Assembly (NCBI RefSeq): GCF_027286305.1
Contig: NZ_CP114599.1
Coordinates: forward strand, 2,232,001-2,296,000
Direction: 5' to 3'
Length of the DNA stretch: 64,000 bases
Source of the DNA: Phenylobacterium sp. NIBR 498073
Lineage (GTDB): Bacteria; Pseudomonadota; Alphaproteobacteria; Caulobacterales; Caulobacteraceae
How positions within the stretch are numbered: position 1 is the first letter of the stretch; every line of letters begins with the position of its first letter. The notes under the pieces were generated by a model that was not told the origin of the DNA, did no database searches, and was given only the letters and a program-made list of their open reading frames with translations. The translations under genes were made by a program, and so were the position numbers. This document shows, piece after piece, positions 16,120 through 27,525 of this stretch.

Positions 16120-16150
16120 GCGCCGCCGCGGGCCCGGCTCGCGGCGGCGC
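16120..16150 (-). terminator. GC-rich hairpin between sodC and the DUF885 gene
   Basis: GCGCCGCCGCG (16120-16130) and CGCGGCGGCGC (16140-16150) form a perfect 11-bp stem. It lies 20 nt after the sodC stop, without a clear U tract, so it may be a weak terminator or an mRNA-stabilising hairpin. Confidence 0.4.
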
Positions 16151-16170
16151 AGTCGAGGCTTGGCGGGCGG

Positions 16171-16698
16171 TCAGCCGCCGGCGATCACGCCGCAGGCGAT
16201 GCGGGCGCCGGCGCCGCCGATCGGCTGGGTCTTGTGGTCGTCGGCGTTGGCGTGGACGACGATCGCCGAGCCGTCCTTGTCGGTCAGGTCCTGGCGCCCG
16301 TCGACGCCGCCCAGCGAAACGAAGGTCGTGAAGATCTCGGCGTTCGCCGTGCCGTCGGCGGCCACGAAGACGTTCGGCAGGTCGCCGGCCTCGTTGGCGT
16401 CGGGGTTCAGCAGGCCGTGCACCATGGTGGGACCGCCGTGAACGTGGCCGCCGGCCGAGGTGAAGTCGGACTTCGAGCAGTCGCCCTTCTCGTGGAAGTG
16501 GAGCCCGTGCCAGCCCGGAGCCACGCCCTTGAGCTCAATGCGCATCAGGACGCCTTTGGGGGCGTTGGTCAGGACAGCCGAGCCGACCGAAGCTCCGGTA
16601 GAATTCTTCAGTTCGATCCGTTGGTTGGCCGGCGCGTCTGCGGCGATCGCCGTCCCGGCGAAAAGGGTGGCGGCGAGGACTGCGAGAGCATATTTCAT
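16171..16698 (-). CDS. sodC: Periplasmic Cu/Zn superoxide dismutase
   Basis: A 175-residue protein. A Sec signal peptide (MKYALAVLAATLFAGTAIAA, about 20 residues) precedes a complete Cu/Zn-SOD domain. Visible copper/zinc ligands include the HFH pair in GLHFHEKGDC, the histidines in GGHVHGG and MVHG, and AIVVHANADDH. The Cys in KGDCSK and the Cys in ARIACGVI form the family's disulfide. It destroys superoxide in the periplasm. The start at 16698 was preferred over an ATG 12 codons upstream because it gives a clean signal peptide. Confidence 0.95.
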   Translation of the reverse strand: MKYALAVLAATLFAGTAIAADAPANQRIELKNSTGASVGSAVLTNAPKGVLMRIELKGVAPGWHGLHFHEKGDCSKSDFTSAGGHVHGGPTMVHGLLNPDANEAGDLPNVFVAADGTANAEIFTTFVSLGGVDGRQDLTDKDGSAIVVHANADDHKTQPIGGAGARIACGVIAGG

Positions 16699-16809
16699 GG
16701 GATCTAGCACCTGGGTTCGAAACTCTACGGACATTTGGCCTTACGGCCTCCGGGATGGTAACAACAGAACCTAGCTTTGTGTCCGATTCTAAACGGCTAA
16801 ATCCTCTCC

Positions 16810-19554
<2,745 letters not shown>

Positions 19555-19574
19555 GCCGGCCGTATGATTTCTTT

Positions 19575-19609
19575 GCCCGCAACCGCTGGTTCAGCTAGCG
19601 GTTGCGGGC
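19575..19609. terminator. Inverted repeat after gyrA
   Basis: Perfect 13-bp arms (GCCCGCAACCGCT / AGCGGTTGCGGGC) flank a 9-nt loop, 20 nt beyond the gyrA stop. There is no strong T tract, so termination may be Rho-assisted. Confidence 0.55.
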
Positions 19610-19679
19610 GAGATTTGGGCTTGCTTTCGTCGCCCGCGCCGGTGAAATCCTGCTGCACCGCAATAGGGGGAGACGTCGA

Positions 19680-20174
19680 ATGACGCGTGTGGGGCTCTAT
19701 CCGGGGACCTTCGACCCGATCCACAACGGCCACACCGACATCATCGGTCGGGCTGTGAAGCTGGTCGACAAGCTCGTCATCGGCGTGGCGATCAACGCCG
19801 GCAAGGGGCCCCTGTTCGAGCTCGAGGAACGCGTCGCGATCCTGAAGGAAGCCACTCAGCACCTCAATGACCGGGCCGAGATCATCGTCCGGCCGTTCGA
19901 AGGTCTGCTGATGCACTACGCCCGCGAAATCGGGGCGCAGGTGATCGTCCGCGGCCTGCGCGCGGTCGCCGACTTCGAATACGAATTCCAGATGACCGCG
20001 ATGAACCAGCAGCTCGATCGCGAGGTCGAGACGGTGTTCCTGATGGCCGATCCGCGCCACCAGGCGATCTCGTCCAAGCTGGTCAAGGAGATCGCGGTGC
20101 TGGGCGGCGACATCAGCAAGTTCGTCAGCCCGACCATCAAGGACGCGCTGTTGGCCAAGGTCGGCCGCGGCTGA
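19680..20174 (+). CDS. coaD: Phosphopantetheine adenylyltransferase
   Basis: A 164-residue protein of the nucleotidyltransferase fold: GLYPGTFDPIHNGHTDI (the T/HxGH-type site), VRGLRAVADFEYEFQM, and AISSKLVKEIA (the ISSS-like motif). It makes dephospho-CoA from 4'-phosphopantetheine and ATP, the fourth step of CoA synthesis. The ATG at 19680 follows GGGGGAG and gives the standard length. panB, of the same overall pathway, is elsewhere in the window at 60406. Confidence 0.97.
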   Translation: MTRVGLYPGTFDPIHNGHTDIIGRAVKLVDKLVIGVAINAGKGPLFELEERVAILKEATQHLNDRAEIIVRPFEGLLMHYAREIGAQVIVRGLRAVADFEYEFQMTAMNQQLDREVETVFLMADPRHQAISSKLVKEIAVLGGDISKFVSPTIKDALLAKVGRG

Positions 20175-20228
20175 GTTCATCCGCCGACGGGCTGGCGATC
20201 TCATCCTTTGCCCGCTACGAGTGGCCCC

Positions 20229-21089
20229 ATGATCCGAACCTTGTTGCTCACCGCCGCCGTCCTGGCGATGGCGGCGCCTGCCGCCGCCCAGGCGCCCGCC
20301 GCCAAGTCTCCCGCTGCTCCCGCCGCCCCGTCGGCCGGCGATTGGCGCACGCCTAATCCTGACGACCTCCTGGTCATCGACACCAACAAGGGCCGGATCA
20401 TCGTTGAGATGCTGCCGGAGGTCGCGCCGGCGCATGTCCAGCGGGTCAAGGAACTGGCGCGCGCCGGGTTCTATGACGGTCGCACCTTTTTCCGGGTCAT
20501 CGACGAGTTCATGGCCCAGACCGGCGACCCGGAAGACCGCGGCACCGGCGGCAGCGACAAGCCCGATCTGACTCAGGAGTTCCTATTCCGCCTGGGGGGC
20601 GACGCCGGCTTCGTGCAGGCCGCCGATCAGAACGTCGCCCAGGTCGGCTTCATCAAGTCGTTGCCGGTGAAAAGCCAGAGCCCGATGCTCATGGCGATGA
20701 CCGCCGACGGCAAGATCTCGGCCTGGCCGCTCTATTGCCCGGGCGTGGCGGCGATGGCGCGCGGTCAGGGCGAGGACAGCGCCAACAGCCAGTTCTTCCT
20801 GATGCGTCACACTTATCCGTCGCTGGAGCGACGCTACACCGGCTGGGGCCGGGTGGTGGCCGGCCTGGACGTCGTGCGCGCCATCAAGGTCGGCGAGCCT
20901 GTGGCTCCGCCTCAGGACAAGATGGACAAGGTCCGCATCCTGGCCGATATCCCCGCGTCTGAACGCCCCAAGGTGCGCGTGATCGATCCCAACAGCGCCT
21001 GGTTTAAGGCGGAGATCGAAAGCGTTCGCGCCCGAATGGGTGAGAATTTCTCGGTTTGCGAGATCAAAGTCCCATCGGAGGTGAAGTGA
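20229..21089 (+). CDS. Periplasmic cyclophilin-type peptidyl-prolyl isomerase
   Basis: A 286-residue protein with a Sec signal (MIRTLLLTAAVLAMAAPAAA) followed by an Ala/Pro linker and a cyclophilin domain: DTNKGRIIVEMLPEVAP, FYDGRTFFRVIDEFMAQTGD, GEDSANSQFFLM. A longer segment than usual separates the FFRVI and SQFF motifs (about residues 110-175), containing a Gln/Met-rich stretch and a Cys. A C-terminal extension (about 235-286) follows the domain. It acts on folding of exported proteins. Its stop overlaps the ATG of the cytoplasmic homologue that follows (TGATG), so the two are coupled. Confidence 0.93.
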   Translation: MIRTLLLTAAVLAMAAPAAAQAPAAKSPAAPAAPSAGDWRTPNPDDLLVIDTNKGRIIVEMLPEVAPAHVQRVKELARAGFYDGRTFFRVIDEFMAQTGDPEDRGTGGSDKPDLTQEFLFRLGGDAGFVQAADQNVAQVGFIKSLPVKSQSPMLMAMTADGKISAWPLYCPGVAAMARGQGEDSANSQFFLMRHTYPSLERRYTGWGRVVAGLDVVRAIKVGEPVAPPQDKMDKVRILADIPASERPKVRVIDPNSAWFKAEIESVRARMGENFSVCEIKVPSEVK

Positions 21090-21553
21090 TGGACGCGGAA
21101 AACACCCTTATCCTGACCCTGGACACGGGCACGGTGACGATCAAGCTCCGCCCCGACCTGGCGCCGGGCCACGTCGAGCGCATCAAGGAACTGTCGCGCG
21201 AGGGCTTCTATGACGGCGTGGTCTTCCACCGCGTCATCGACGGTTTCATGGCCCAGGGCGGCGACCCGACCGGCACCGGCACCTCGGGCTCGGACAAGCC
21301 GAACCTGAAGGCCGAATTCTCGCGCGAGCCGCACGTCCGCGGCGTCTGCTCGATGGCTCGGACCTCGGCTCCGCACTCGGCCAACAGCCAGTTCTTCATC
21401 TGCCTGGACGACGCCACCTTCCTTGACGGCCAGTACACGGTCTGGGGCGAAGTGGTCGAAGGCATGGACGCAGTCGACGCGCTGCCCAAGGGTGAGCCGC
21501 CGCGCGCGCCCGGCAAGATCGTGTCCTCGCGCGTCGCCGCCGACGTCGCGTGA
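21089..21553 (+). CDS. ppiB: Cytoplasmic cyclophilin peptidyl-prolyl isomerase
   Basis: A 154-residue single-domain cyclophilin: LDTGTVTIKL, FYDGVVFHRVIDGFMAQGGD, SMARTSAPHSANSQFFICL, VWGEVVEGMD. The catalytic Arg (FHRVI) and the Gln-containing FMAQGGD are present. There is no signal peptide, so it is cytoplasmic, in contrast to the exported copy upstream. It overlaps both neighbours by 1 and 4 nt, forming a tight cluster. Confidence 0.95.
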   Translation: MDAENTLILTLDTGTVTIKLRPDLAPGHVERIKELSREGFYDGVVFHRVIDGFMAQGGDPTGTGTSGSDKPNLKAEFSREPHVRGVCSMARTSAPHSANSQFFICLDDATFLDGQYTVWGEVVEGMDAVDALPKGEPPRAPGKIVSSRVAADVA

Positions 21554-22107
21554 CGCCGAACCTGGAAGCGGCGTATGCACAGCCGCATCGCCGCTACCAC
21601 ACTCGGGCCCATATCGAGCAGTGCCTGGCGCTGCTCGATCAGGTTCCCGACCTGACCGACACCGAGCGCCAGATCCTGACCTATGCGATCTGGTGGCATG
21701 ACGCTGTCTATGACCCGACGGCCTCCGACAACGAGGCCAGGAGCGCGCAGATGGCCAAGGCGGACCTGCGCGACTTTGAGGTCTCGATCCACGCCCGCGA
21801 GGAAGTCGCGCGGCTGATCATGCTGACCGCGGGGCATGAGGTCGAAGAGGAAGACCGCCTCGGCGAACTGCTGGTTTCCATCGACCTGGCGATCTTGGGC
21901 GCGCCGGCCGACCGTTACGACGCCTACGCGCTGGCGGTCCGGGAGGAGTACGCCCACGTGCCGGACGATCTCTGGCGCAAGGGCCGGGCCGGCGTGCTGC
22001 AACGCTTTCTCGACGCACAGGTTATCTTCCCCGATCCGGCCTTCGCCGAATGGCTGGACGCCCAGGCGCGGGACAATCTGACCCGGGAGCTCGCGTCGCT
22101 GAGCTGA
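21550..22107 (+). CDS. HD-superfamily predicted metal-dependent phosphohydrolase
   Basis: A 185-residue protein starting at GTG 21550, overlapping the ppiB stop. YHTRAHIEQCL, IWWHDAVYDP (the HD pair), TAGHEV and SIDLAILG are the pattern of the COG4339 family of small HD proteins. The family is annotated as metal-dependent phosphohydrolases, but the substrate is unknown. It is cytoplasmic. Cluster position suggests co-transcription with the cyclophilins without implying a shared role. Confidence 0.85.
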   Translation: MTPNLEAAYAQPHRRYHTRAHIEQCLALLDQVPDLTDTERQILTYAIWWHDAVYDPTASDNEARSAQMAKADLRDFEVSIHAREEVARLIMLTAGHEVEEEDRLGELLVSIDLAILGAPADRYDAYALAVREEYAHVPDDLWRKGRAGVLQRFLDAQVIFPDPAFAEWLDAQARDNLTRELASLS

Positions 22108-22118
22108 GGGAGGCTTCG

Positions 22119-22613
22119 GTGGCGCGGTTGAAGGTCTTCGTCACCTCGGACGGTTTCAACGACTATGTCGTGGCCGCCACCTCGCGGGCCAAGGCGCTGG
22201 CGGCCTGGGGCGCGCATCAGGACCTGTTTCAGACCGGCGGCGCGCGCGAGACGGACGATCCCGAACTGGTGACGGCTGCCAGCGCGCAGCCGGGACAGGT
22301 GCTGCGTCGGCCGTCGAAGGTGACGCCGCTCATTCCCAAGCGCTCGGTTGGGGCCCAGCGGCCTTCGCCTCCGCCGCCGAAGCCTGCGCCGCCCAAGAAA
22401 CCTTGCGGACCGACGCCGGCGCAACTGCACAGGGTGGCTGACCTCGAGGCCAAGCTGGAGGCCGCCGCTGCACGCCATGCAGCCGAGCTGGCTGAGATCA
22501 GCGCGGAGAAACGGGCCCTGGAACTTCGCCGTGACGAAAGCGAGCGAGCGTTCCTGAGCCGCCGGAACGAGCTTCGCGAGGCGCTGCGCAAGGCGCGGCT
22601 GGCGCTACGATGA
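22119..22613 (+). CDS. Hypothetical protein with coiled-coil C-terminus
   Basis: A 164-residue protein read from GTG 22119, preceded by GAGGGAG at 22106-22112. The N-terminal ~45 residues (LKVFVTSDGFNDYVVAATSRAKALAAWG) form a small compact motif seen in other alphaproteobacterial hypotheticals. The middle is Pro/Lys-rich and about 105-164 is a charged coiled coil (LEAKLEAAAARHAAELAEIS, RDESERAFLSRRNEL). No enzyme signature. The 3' end overlaps the convergent nuclease gene by 9 nt. Confidence 0.75.
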   Translation: MARLKVFVTSDGFNDYVVAATSRAKALAAWGAHQDLFQTGGARETDDPELVTAASAQPGQVLRRPSKVTPLIPKRSVGAQRPSPPPPKPAPPKKPCGPTPAQLHRVADLEAKLEAAAARHAAELAEISAEKRALELRRDESERAFLSRRNELREALRKARLALR

Positions 22614-23567
22614 CGGCGCCAGGGTGACGATCACCGGGTAGTGGTCCGAGCCCAGCCGCGGCCCGCGTTCGGCGCGGACGGTGCGCCAGCCGGGCCCGGC
22701 ATAGACATGATCGATCGGCAGCAGGGCGAACGGCAGGCCCATGCCGGCGGGGCCGCGCTCGGCGGGCCAGGAGAACAGCGCCCGGGTCCGTCGCTCCAGT
22801 CCGAACATCGTGTCTTCGCGCCGGCGACTGAACGACCAGGGCGTGGAGTTAAAGTCGCCTACCAGGATCAGCCGCTCCTTCGGGAAGCGGTTCAGCAGGC
22901 CGGCGATCAGGCGGCCCTGCGCCTGCTGCCAACCGCCGTAGATCGGCCACGCGTAGTGCGTCCCGAAGACGCTGAATTCGCCATGGTTGTCGCGGAAGGT
23001 GGCTCCGGCGATCGGCGGCGGAAGCTCATCGGCGGACGGGGGAACCGGGACGTCCCGGGTTACCGGCCTGGCCTTGGAGAGAATGATCACGCTGCAGTCG
23101 CCGCAGCTGACATGATAGCCGCGGAAGGCGCGCTTCAGGGCAGGGGCGATCAGGCTGGCTTCCTCGACCACGAGGATGTCCGGGTTCTGGGCCTTCAGCC
23201 ACTGGATGCTTTCGCCTGGGCGATCGTTGCGTTCCCAAGCGTTGAACTGGATCAACTTGATCTGGCCGGGCGCGCCCTCGGGCGCCGGCGAGCTGGCTGG
23301 GCGCAGGTATTCTGGCGCGATTAGCAGAGCGCTTGCGGCGATCGCCACGCCCGACAGGCTGGCCAGCAGCCACCGCGCGCCGCGGCGTTCGAACAGCAGA
23401 CCATAGATCGCCGGGAGTAGCGAAAGCGCCAGCAGCATCGGCGCGAAATGGGTCAGGATGTCCAGCCGGACGGACCAGCGCCCCCCCTGAGCCGCTAGGC
23501 CCCATCCGGCGCAGGCGAGCGCGACCAGGGCCATCAGGCTGGTGAAGAACAGGCGAAGGGAACGCAT
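22605..23567 (-). CDS. Membrane-anchored endonuclease/exonuclease/phosphatase family protein
   Basis: A 320-residue protein. Three N-terminal membrane segments (about 5-27, 38-58, 66-88) are followed by an EEP domain: [51 protein letters not shown] and GSDHYPVIV. The metal-binding Asn/Glu, the Asp/Asn of GDFN and the terminal SDH are all present, so it should be active. The substrate (nucleic acid, phosphoinositide-like or other phosphodiester) cannot be told. The catalytic domain would face the periplasm or cytoplasm depending on topology. A tandem paralogue lies 3 nt upstream. Confidence 0.88.
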   Translation of the reverse strand: MRSLRLFFTSLMALVALACAGWGLAAQGGRWSVRLDILTHFAPMLLALSLLPAIYGLLFERRGARWLLASLSGVAIAASALLIAPEYLRPASSPAPEGAPGQIKLIQFNAWERNDRPGESIQWLKAQNPDILVVEEASLIAPALKRAFRGYHVSCGDCSVIILSKARPVTRDVPVPPSADELPPPIAGATFRDNHGEFSVFGTHYAWPIYGGWQQAQGRLIAGLLNRFPKERLILVGDFNSTPWSFSRRREDTMFGLERRTRALFSWPAERGPAGMGLPFALLPIDHVYAGPGWRTVRAERGPRLGSDHYPVIVTLAPSS

Positions 23568-23570
23568 CGG

Positions 23571-24512
23571 CTAGTTCGCCCTGGGGGCCAGCACGGCCAC
23601 GACGGGATAGTGGTCGGAGCCCAGCCGCGGGCCCCTGGTGATCGACACCGTGTCCCAGGCCGATCCGGCGTAAACATGGTCGATGGGCAGGAACGCCAGG
23701 CCGAACAGCCCGTTGGCCGGCCAGGTGGGCAGGGCGTGGGTGCGCCGCTCCATCCCCAGCGCGGCATCTTCACGCCGTCTGGCAAACGACCAGGGCGTGG
23801 AGTTGAAGTCGCCGACCAGGATCGCGCGCTCACGCGGCTGGTCTTTCATCAGCTGCAACAGGCGGGCGCTGTTCTCGGCGTGCCCTTCCACGTCCGTCGG
23901 CCAGCCGTAGTGAACGCCGACGACGGGAAAATCGCCCTGTGATCCGGCCAGGTGCGCGATGGTGATGGCCGGGCCCAGCCCTTTGCGGCCGCGCCGAGGG
24001 GCCTCGATGCGTGCGGCGGGCGTGCGCGTGAAAATCGCGACTTCGCAGGTCTTGCCACAGGCCATCTGCCGGCCCAGGCGCTGGGTGACCGCGGTCTGGA
24101 AGATGGCGCGGGAATCCTCGACGACCAGGATGTCGGGATCCTCGGCCGCCAGCCAGGCGAGCCGCTGCTCCAGGCCCTGGCTGTCACGGGCGATGTTGAA
24201 CTGAATGAGTTTGATCTGGCCGGGCGCGCCGGGGGCGATCGCAGCAGTCTGGGGACGTAGGAACTCAGGCAGCATCAGCGCCAGGCTGGCGATCACCGCG
24301 GCCGCGCCGAGCAAGGCTGGAAGCAGCCGCCGGTGCGCGAAGATCGCCGCCACGAGCGTGACGGCGCCGCCAGCCAGATAGACCGGCGCGAAATGGGTGA
24401 GGACGTCGAGATGGGCGCTGAAGCGCCCGCCTTGCGCGATGATGGCGGCCGCGGCGGAAACCGCGCCTAGCGGCAGGACGACGCCGCGGAGGACGAATCG
24501 CACAAAGCTCAT
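23571..24512 (-). CDS. Membrane-anchored endonuclease/exonuclease/phosphatase family protein, paralogue
   Basis: A 313-residue protein with the same plan as 22605-23567: three N-terminal membrane segments (including [20 protein letters not shown], matching GGRWSVRLDILTHFAPMLLA in the neighbour), then [49 protein letters not shown] and [10 protein letters not shown]. All EEP active-site motifs are intact. The pair arose by tandem duplication and is probably one transcription unit, divergent from queA. Confidence 0.88.
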   Translation of the reverse strand: MSFVRFVLRGVVLPLGAVSAAAAIIAQGGRFSAHLDVLTHFAPVYLAGGAVTLVAAIFAHRRLLPALLGAAAVIASLALMLPEFLRPQTAAIAPGAPGQIKLIQFNIARDSQGLEQRLAWLAAEDPDILVVEDSRAIFQTAVTQRLGRQMACGKTCEVAIFTRTPAARIEAPRRGRKGLGPAITIAHLAGSQGDFPVVGVHYGWPTDVEGHAENSARLLQLMKDQPRERAILVGDFNSTPWSFARRREDAALGMERRTHALPTWPANGLFGLAFLPIDHVYAGSAWDTVSITRGPRLGSDHYPVVAVLAPRAN

Positions 24513-24575
24513 GCGGCGAGCTTACACGCGGCGACGCTTGACGGGGGCGCCGGCCCGTGCGCTTCAAGCGCGTCC

Positions 24576-25652
24576 ATGCAACTTTCCGACTTCGATTTCG
24601 ATCTTCCCGACGACCGCATCGCTCTACGGCCGGTGAACCCGCGCGACGCCGCGCGCATGCTCCTGGTTTCGCCCGGGGCGCCGCTGCGAGACCTGAGCGT
24701 CGCCGACCTGCCGGCCCAGCTGCGGGCCGGCGATGTGCTGGTGCTCAACGACACCCGGGTGATTCCGGCCCGGCTGAAGGGCCGGCGGGTGCGCGAAGGT
24801 TCGAACGTCGCAGTCGAGGCGACCCTGCATAAGCGCCTGTCGCCGTCGCGTTGGGCGGCGTTCATGAAGCCGGGCAAGAAGCTGGCGCCGGGCGATCGGG
24901 TGCGCTTCGGTTCGACTGATGATCGGGCCTGCCTGCTGGGCGTGCTCGACGCCACCGTGATCGAGAAGGGCGAGGGGGGCGAAGTGATCCTCGGCTTCGA
25001 TCTGGCGGGGCCGGACCTCGATGCGGCGATCGCCGAACGCGGCGCCATGCCCCTGCCGCCCTACATCGCCGCCAAGCGCGGCGAGGACGCACAGGACAGG
25101 GCCGACTACCAGACCGTCTACGCCGACGAGGAAGGCTCAGTCGCCGCGCCGACCGCGGGCCTTCACTTCACGCCGCGACTACTGGACGAGCTCAAGGCGA
25201 TGGGCGTCACGCTGCAATTCGTGACCCTGCACGTCGGCGCCGGCACGTTCCTGCCGGTGAAGACTGAAAACCTGTCGGAACACCGCATGCACGCGGAGTA
25301 TGGCGAGGTGGATGCGGGGACCGCCGACGCGCTGAACGCCGCCAAGGCCGCTGGCGGCCGCGTCGTCTGCGTCGGCACGACCTCGCTGCGTCTGGTCGAG
25401 AGCGCGACCGGCGAAGACGGGATCGTGCGGCCCTTCGCCGACGAGACCGCGATCTTCATTACGCCCGGCTATCGCTTCCGCGCCGCCGACGGCCTGATGA
25501 CCAACTTCCATCTGCCGAAGTCGACCCTGTTCATGCTGGTCAGCGCCTTTGCCGGTCTGGACGCCATGCGCGGCGCCTACGCCCACGCGATCGCCAGCGG
25601 CTACCGATTCTATTCCTACGGCGACGCCAGCCTGCTCTGGAGAGCCAACTAG
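24576..25652 (+). CDS. queA: S-adenosylmethionine:tRNA ribosyltransferase-isomerase
   Basis: A 358-residue Que[21 protein letters not shown] at the start, [40 protein letters not shown]-type motif ([11 protein letters not shown]), [10 protein letters not shown] and [17 protein letters not shown]. It transfers the ribosyl part of SAM to preQ1 in tRNA to form epoxyqueuosine. The ATG is 63 nt from the divergent nuclease gene and lacks a clear Shine-Dalgarno, so it may be nearly leaderless. Its stop (TAG) ends immediately at the GTG of tgt. Confidence 0.97.
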   Translation: MQLSDFDFDLPDDRIALRPVNPRDAARMLLVSPGAPLRDLSVADLPAQLRAGDVLVLNDTRVIPARLKGRRVREGSNVAVEATLHKRLSPSRWAAFMKPGKKLAPGDRVRFGSTDDRACLLGVLDATVIEKGEGGEVILGFDLAGPDLDAAIAERGAMPLPPYIAAKRGEDAQDRADYQTVYADEEGSVAAPTAGLHFTPRLLDELKAMGVTLQFVTLHVGAGTFLPVKTENLSEHRMHAEYGEVDAGTADALNAAKAAGGRVVCVGTTSLRLVESATGEDGIVRPFADETAIFITPGYRFRAADGLMTNFHLPKSTLFMLVSAFAGLDAMRGAYAHAIASGYRFYSYGDASLLWRAN

Positions 25653-26767
25653 TGGCCGCATTCCCCTTCGAGATCGCCGCGACCGATGGCGCGGCGCGGA
25701 CCGGCGTGCTCAAGACGCCGCGCGGCGACATCCGTACGCCGGCCTTCATGCCGGTCGGCACCGCTGCGACGGTGAAGGCCCTGACCGTCGATCAGGTGCG
25801 CGCGACCGGCGCCGACATCATCCTGGGCAACACCTACCACCTGATGCTGCGGCCGACGGCCGAACGCATCGCGCGACTGGGCGGCTTGCACAGGTTCATG
25901 CGCTGGGATCGCCCGATCCTCACGGACTCCGGCGGCTTCCAGGTCATGTCGCTGTCCAAGATCGCCAAGGTCACCGAAGAGTCCGTGGCCTTCCAGAGCC
26001 ACATCGACGGCTCCAAGCACGTCCTGACCCCCGAGCGGTCCATCGAGATTCAGGCGGACTTGCTCGGCTCTGACATCGTCATGCAGCTCGACGAGTGCGT
26101 GGCATGGCCGGCGGAGGAGGGACGGGCGCGCCAGGCGATGCAGCTCTCGGCCCGCTGGGGCAAGCGCTCGAAAGACGCCTTCGGGGCGCGCGAGGCGCAG
26201 GCGCTGTTCGGCATCCAGCAGGGCTCGACGTTCGAGCACCTGCGGAAGGAATCGGCCGAGCGCCTGATCGAGACGGGCTTTGACGGCTACGCCCTGGGCG
26301 GACTGGCGGTCGGCGAGGGCCATGAAGCCATGTGCGAGGTGCTCGACTACGCGCCGGCCATGCTGCCGGCGGACCGACCGCGCTACCTTATGGGCGTGGG
26401 CAAGCCGATCGACCTGGTCGAGGCCGTCGCCCGCGGGGTCGACATGTTCGACTGCGTGCTGCCGACCCGCTCGGGCCGCCATGGTCAGGCCTGGACCTGG
26501 GAAGGCTCGATCAACCTGAAGAACGCCCGCTTCGCCGAAGATGATACGCCGCTGGACGAAGCCAGCGATTGCCCGGCCTCGTCACACTACTCGAAGGCCT
26601 ATCTGCACCACCTGGTGAAGGCCGAGGAGATCCTCGGTCAGGTGCTGCTCTCCTGGCACAACATCGCCCACTTCCAGGCGCTGACCGCCGCAATGCGGGC
26701 GGCGATCGCCGAAGGCCGGTTCGAGCAGTTCCGGCGCGATTTCAAAGCCCGTCAGCGCACGGGATAG
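25652..26767 (+). CDS. tgt: Queuine/preQ1 tRNA-guanine transglycosylase
   Basis: A 371-residue Tgt starting at GTG, one nt into the queA stop. The active-site aspartates are Asp92 ([11 protein letters not shown]) and Asp267 ([11 protein letters not shown]). The C-terminal zinc region is unusual. E. coli Cys302, Cys304, Cys307 and His333 correspond here to Ser305, Cys307, Ser310 and His336, with identical spacing, so two of three zinc cysteines are replaced ([16 protein letters not shown]). The rest is fully conserved, so the enzyme may fold without the zinc. With queA it installs queuosine at tRNA position 34. It overlaps the convergent lipoprotein gene by 16 nt. Confidence 0.97.
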   Translation: MAAFPFEIAATDGAARTGVLKTPRGDIRTPAFMPVGTAATVKALTVDQVRATGADIILGNTYHLMLRPTAERIARLGGLHRFMRWDRPILTDSGGFQVMSLSKIAKVTEESVAFQSHIDGSKHVLTPERSIEIQADLLGSDIVMQLDECVAWPAEEGRARQAMQLSARWGKRSKDAFGAREAQALFGIQQGSTFEHLRKESAERLIETGFDGYALGGLAVGEGHEAMCEVLDYAPAMLPADRPRYLMGVGKPIDLVEAVARGVDMFDCVLPTRSGRHGQAWTWEGSINLKNARFAEDDTPLDEASDCPASSHYSKAYLHHLVKAEEILGQVLLSWHNIAHFQALTAAMRAAIAEGRFEQFRRDFKARQRTG

Positions 26768-27336
26768 CGAGGCTTCAGCTCCTGGGACTTGACCGGAGTG
26801 CCGGTCAGGATGTGCGAAGGGGTGGCCGGCGGAGGGCAGCCGCGCGCCTCGCCGAGGCCCTTCAGATAGGCGCGGCGCACGCCGCCGGCGGTGATGGCGG
26901 CGGTGACGAGGCTGTCGTGCCGCTCGGCCCCCGAGAGCTTGCGCACCCACCCGCGGAAGGGAATCACGTCGGAGGCCAGGCCGGCGACCGCGCCCAGCGC
27001 CGCCCCCTTGCCGCGATCCATGAGGTCGTCCTCGTCGACGGCGGGTTCGTCGAGATCGGCCCCCAAGGCGCCGTTCAGCGGCAGGATCGCCGCAGCGATG
27101 GCCTCACACGTGGCGGCGTGCGGTCGTTGATATGGATCGGCCATCGCTTCCAGCAGCACCGTCGGGATCTTGGTCTGCAGCAGATTAACGTCGCGCAGCG
27201 GCGCCGAGACCGCGCCCTGCATGCTCTCGCGTTTGGCCTCGGACGTGGTCTGGATTTTGTCCGACCCATCGGCCGGCGCCGTGACGCAGCCGCAAAGCAG
27301 CAGGGTCGGAATCAGGGCGGAAACGATGTTGCGCAT
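26752..27336 (-). CDS. Lipoprotein of unknown function
   Basis: A 194-residue protein. Signal [17 protein letters not shown] with a lipobox ending LLCGC predicts a lipid-anchored envelope protein. The mature part contains a Gly/Ala-rich segment ([19 protein letters not shown], about 110-130) and ends in basic KPRYPVR. I recognise no family. The ATG at 27336 was chosen because it opens the signal peptide; extending the frame upstream would read across the tRNA-Lys gene. Confidence 0.75.
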   Translation of the reverse strand: MRNIVSALIPTLLLCGCVTAPADGSDKIQTTSEAKRESMQGAVSAPLRDVNLLQTKIPTVLLEAMADPYQRPHAATCEAIAAAILPLNGALGADLDEPAVDEDDLMDRGKGAALGAVAGLASDVIPFRGWVRKLSGAERHDSLVTAAITAGGVRRAYLKGLGEARGCPPPATPSHILTGTPVKSQELKPRYPVR

Positions 27337-27449
27337 GGCCCCGATGCTTAGGGGCGGTGGAACCTGTTGGAAAGCTGCTGCAGCGCTCTTGCTCCCGGCA
27401 GGCCGCCCGCATATGGTCCGCGCCTCTTCGCCGCCGCCCGCGGCGACGT

Positions 27450-27524
27450 GGGCCGGTAGCTCAGTGGTAGAGCATTCGACTTTTAATCGAATGGTCGTGA
27501 GTTCGAACCTCACCCGGCCTACCA
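27450..27524 (+). tRNA. tRNA-Lys (anticodon TTT)
   Basis: A complete 75-nt cloverleaf. Acceptor GGGCCGG pairs with CCGGCCT (first pair G-U), D-arm GCTC/GAGC, anticodon stem TTCGA/TCGAA with loop CTTTTAA (anticodon TTT), T-arm GTGAG-TTCGAAC-CTCAC, and an encoded ACCA 3' end. Confidence 0.97.
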
Positions 27525-27525
27525 T

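Noticed and set aside
27337..27525. Upstream extension of the lipoprotein on the minus strand
   Set aside because: It would translate antisense through tRNA-Lys; the signal peptide begins at 27336.
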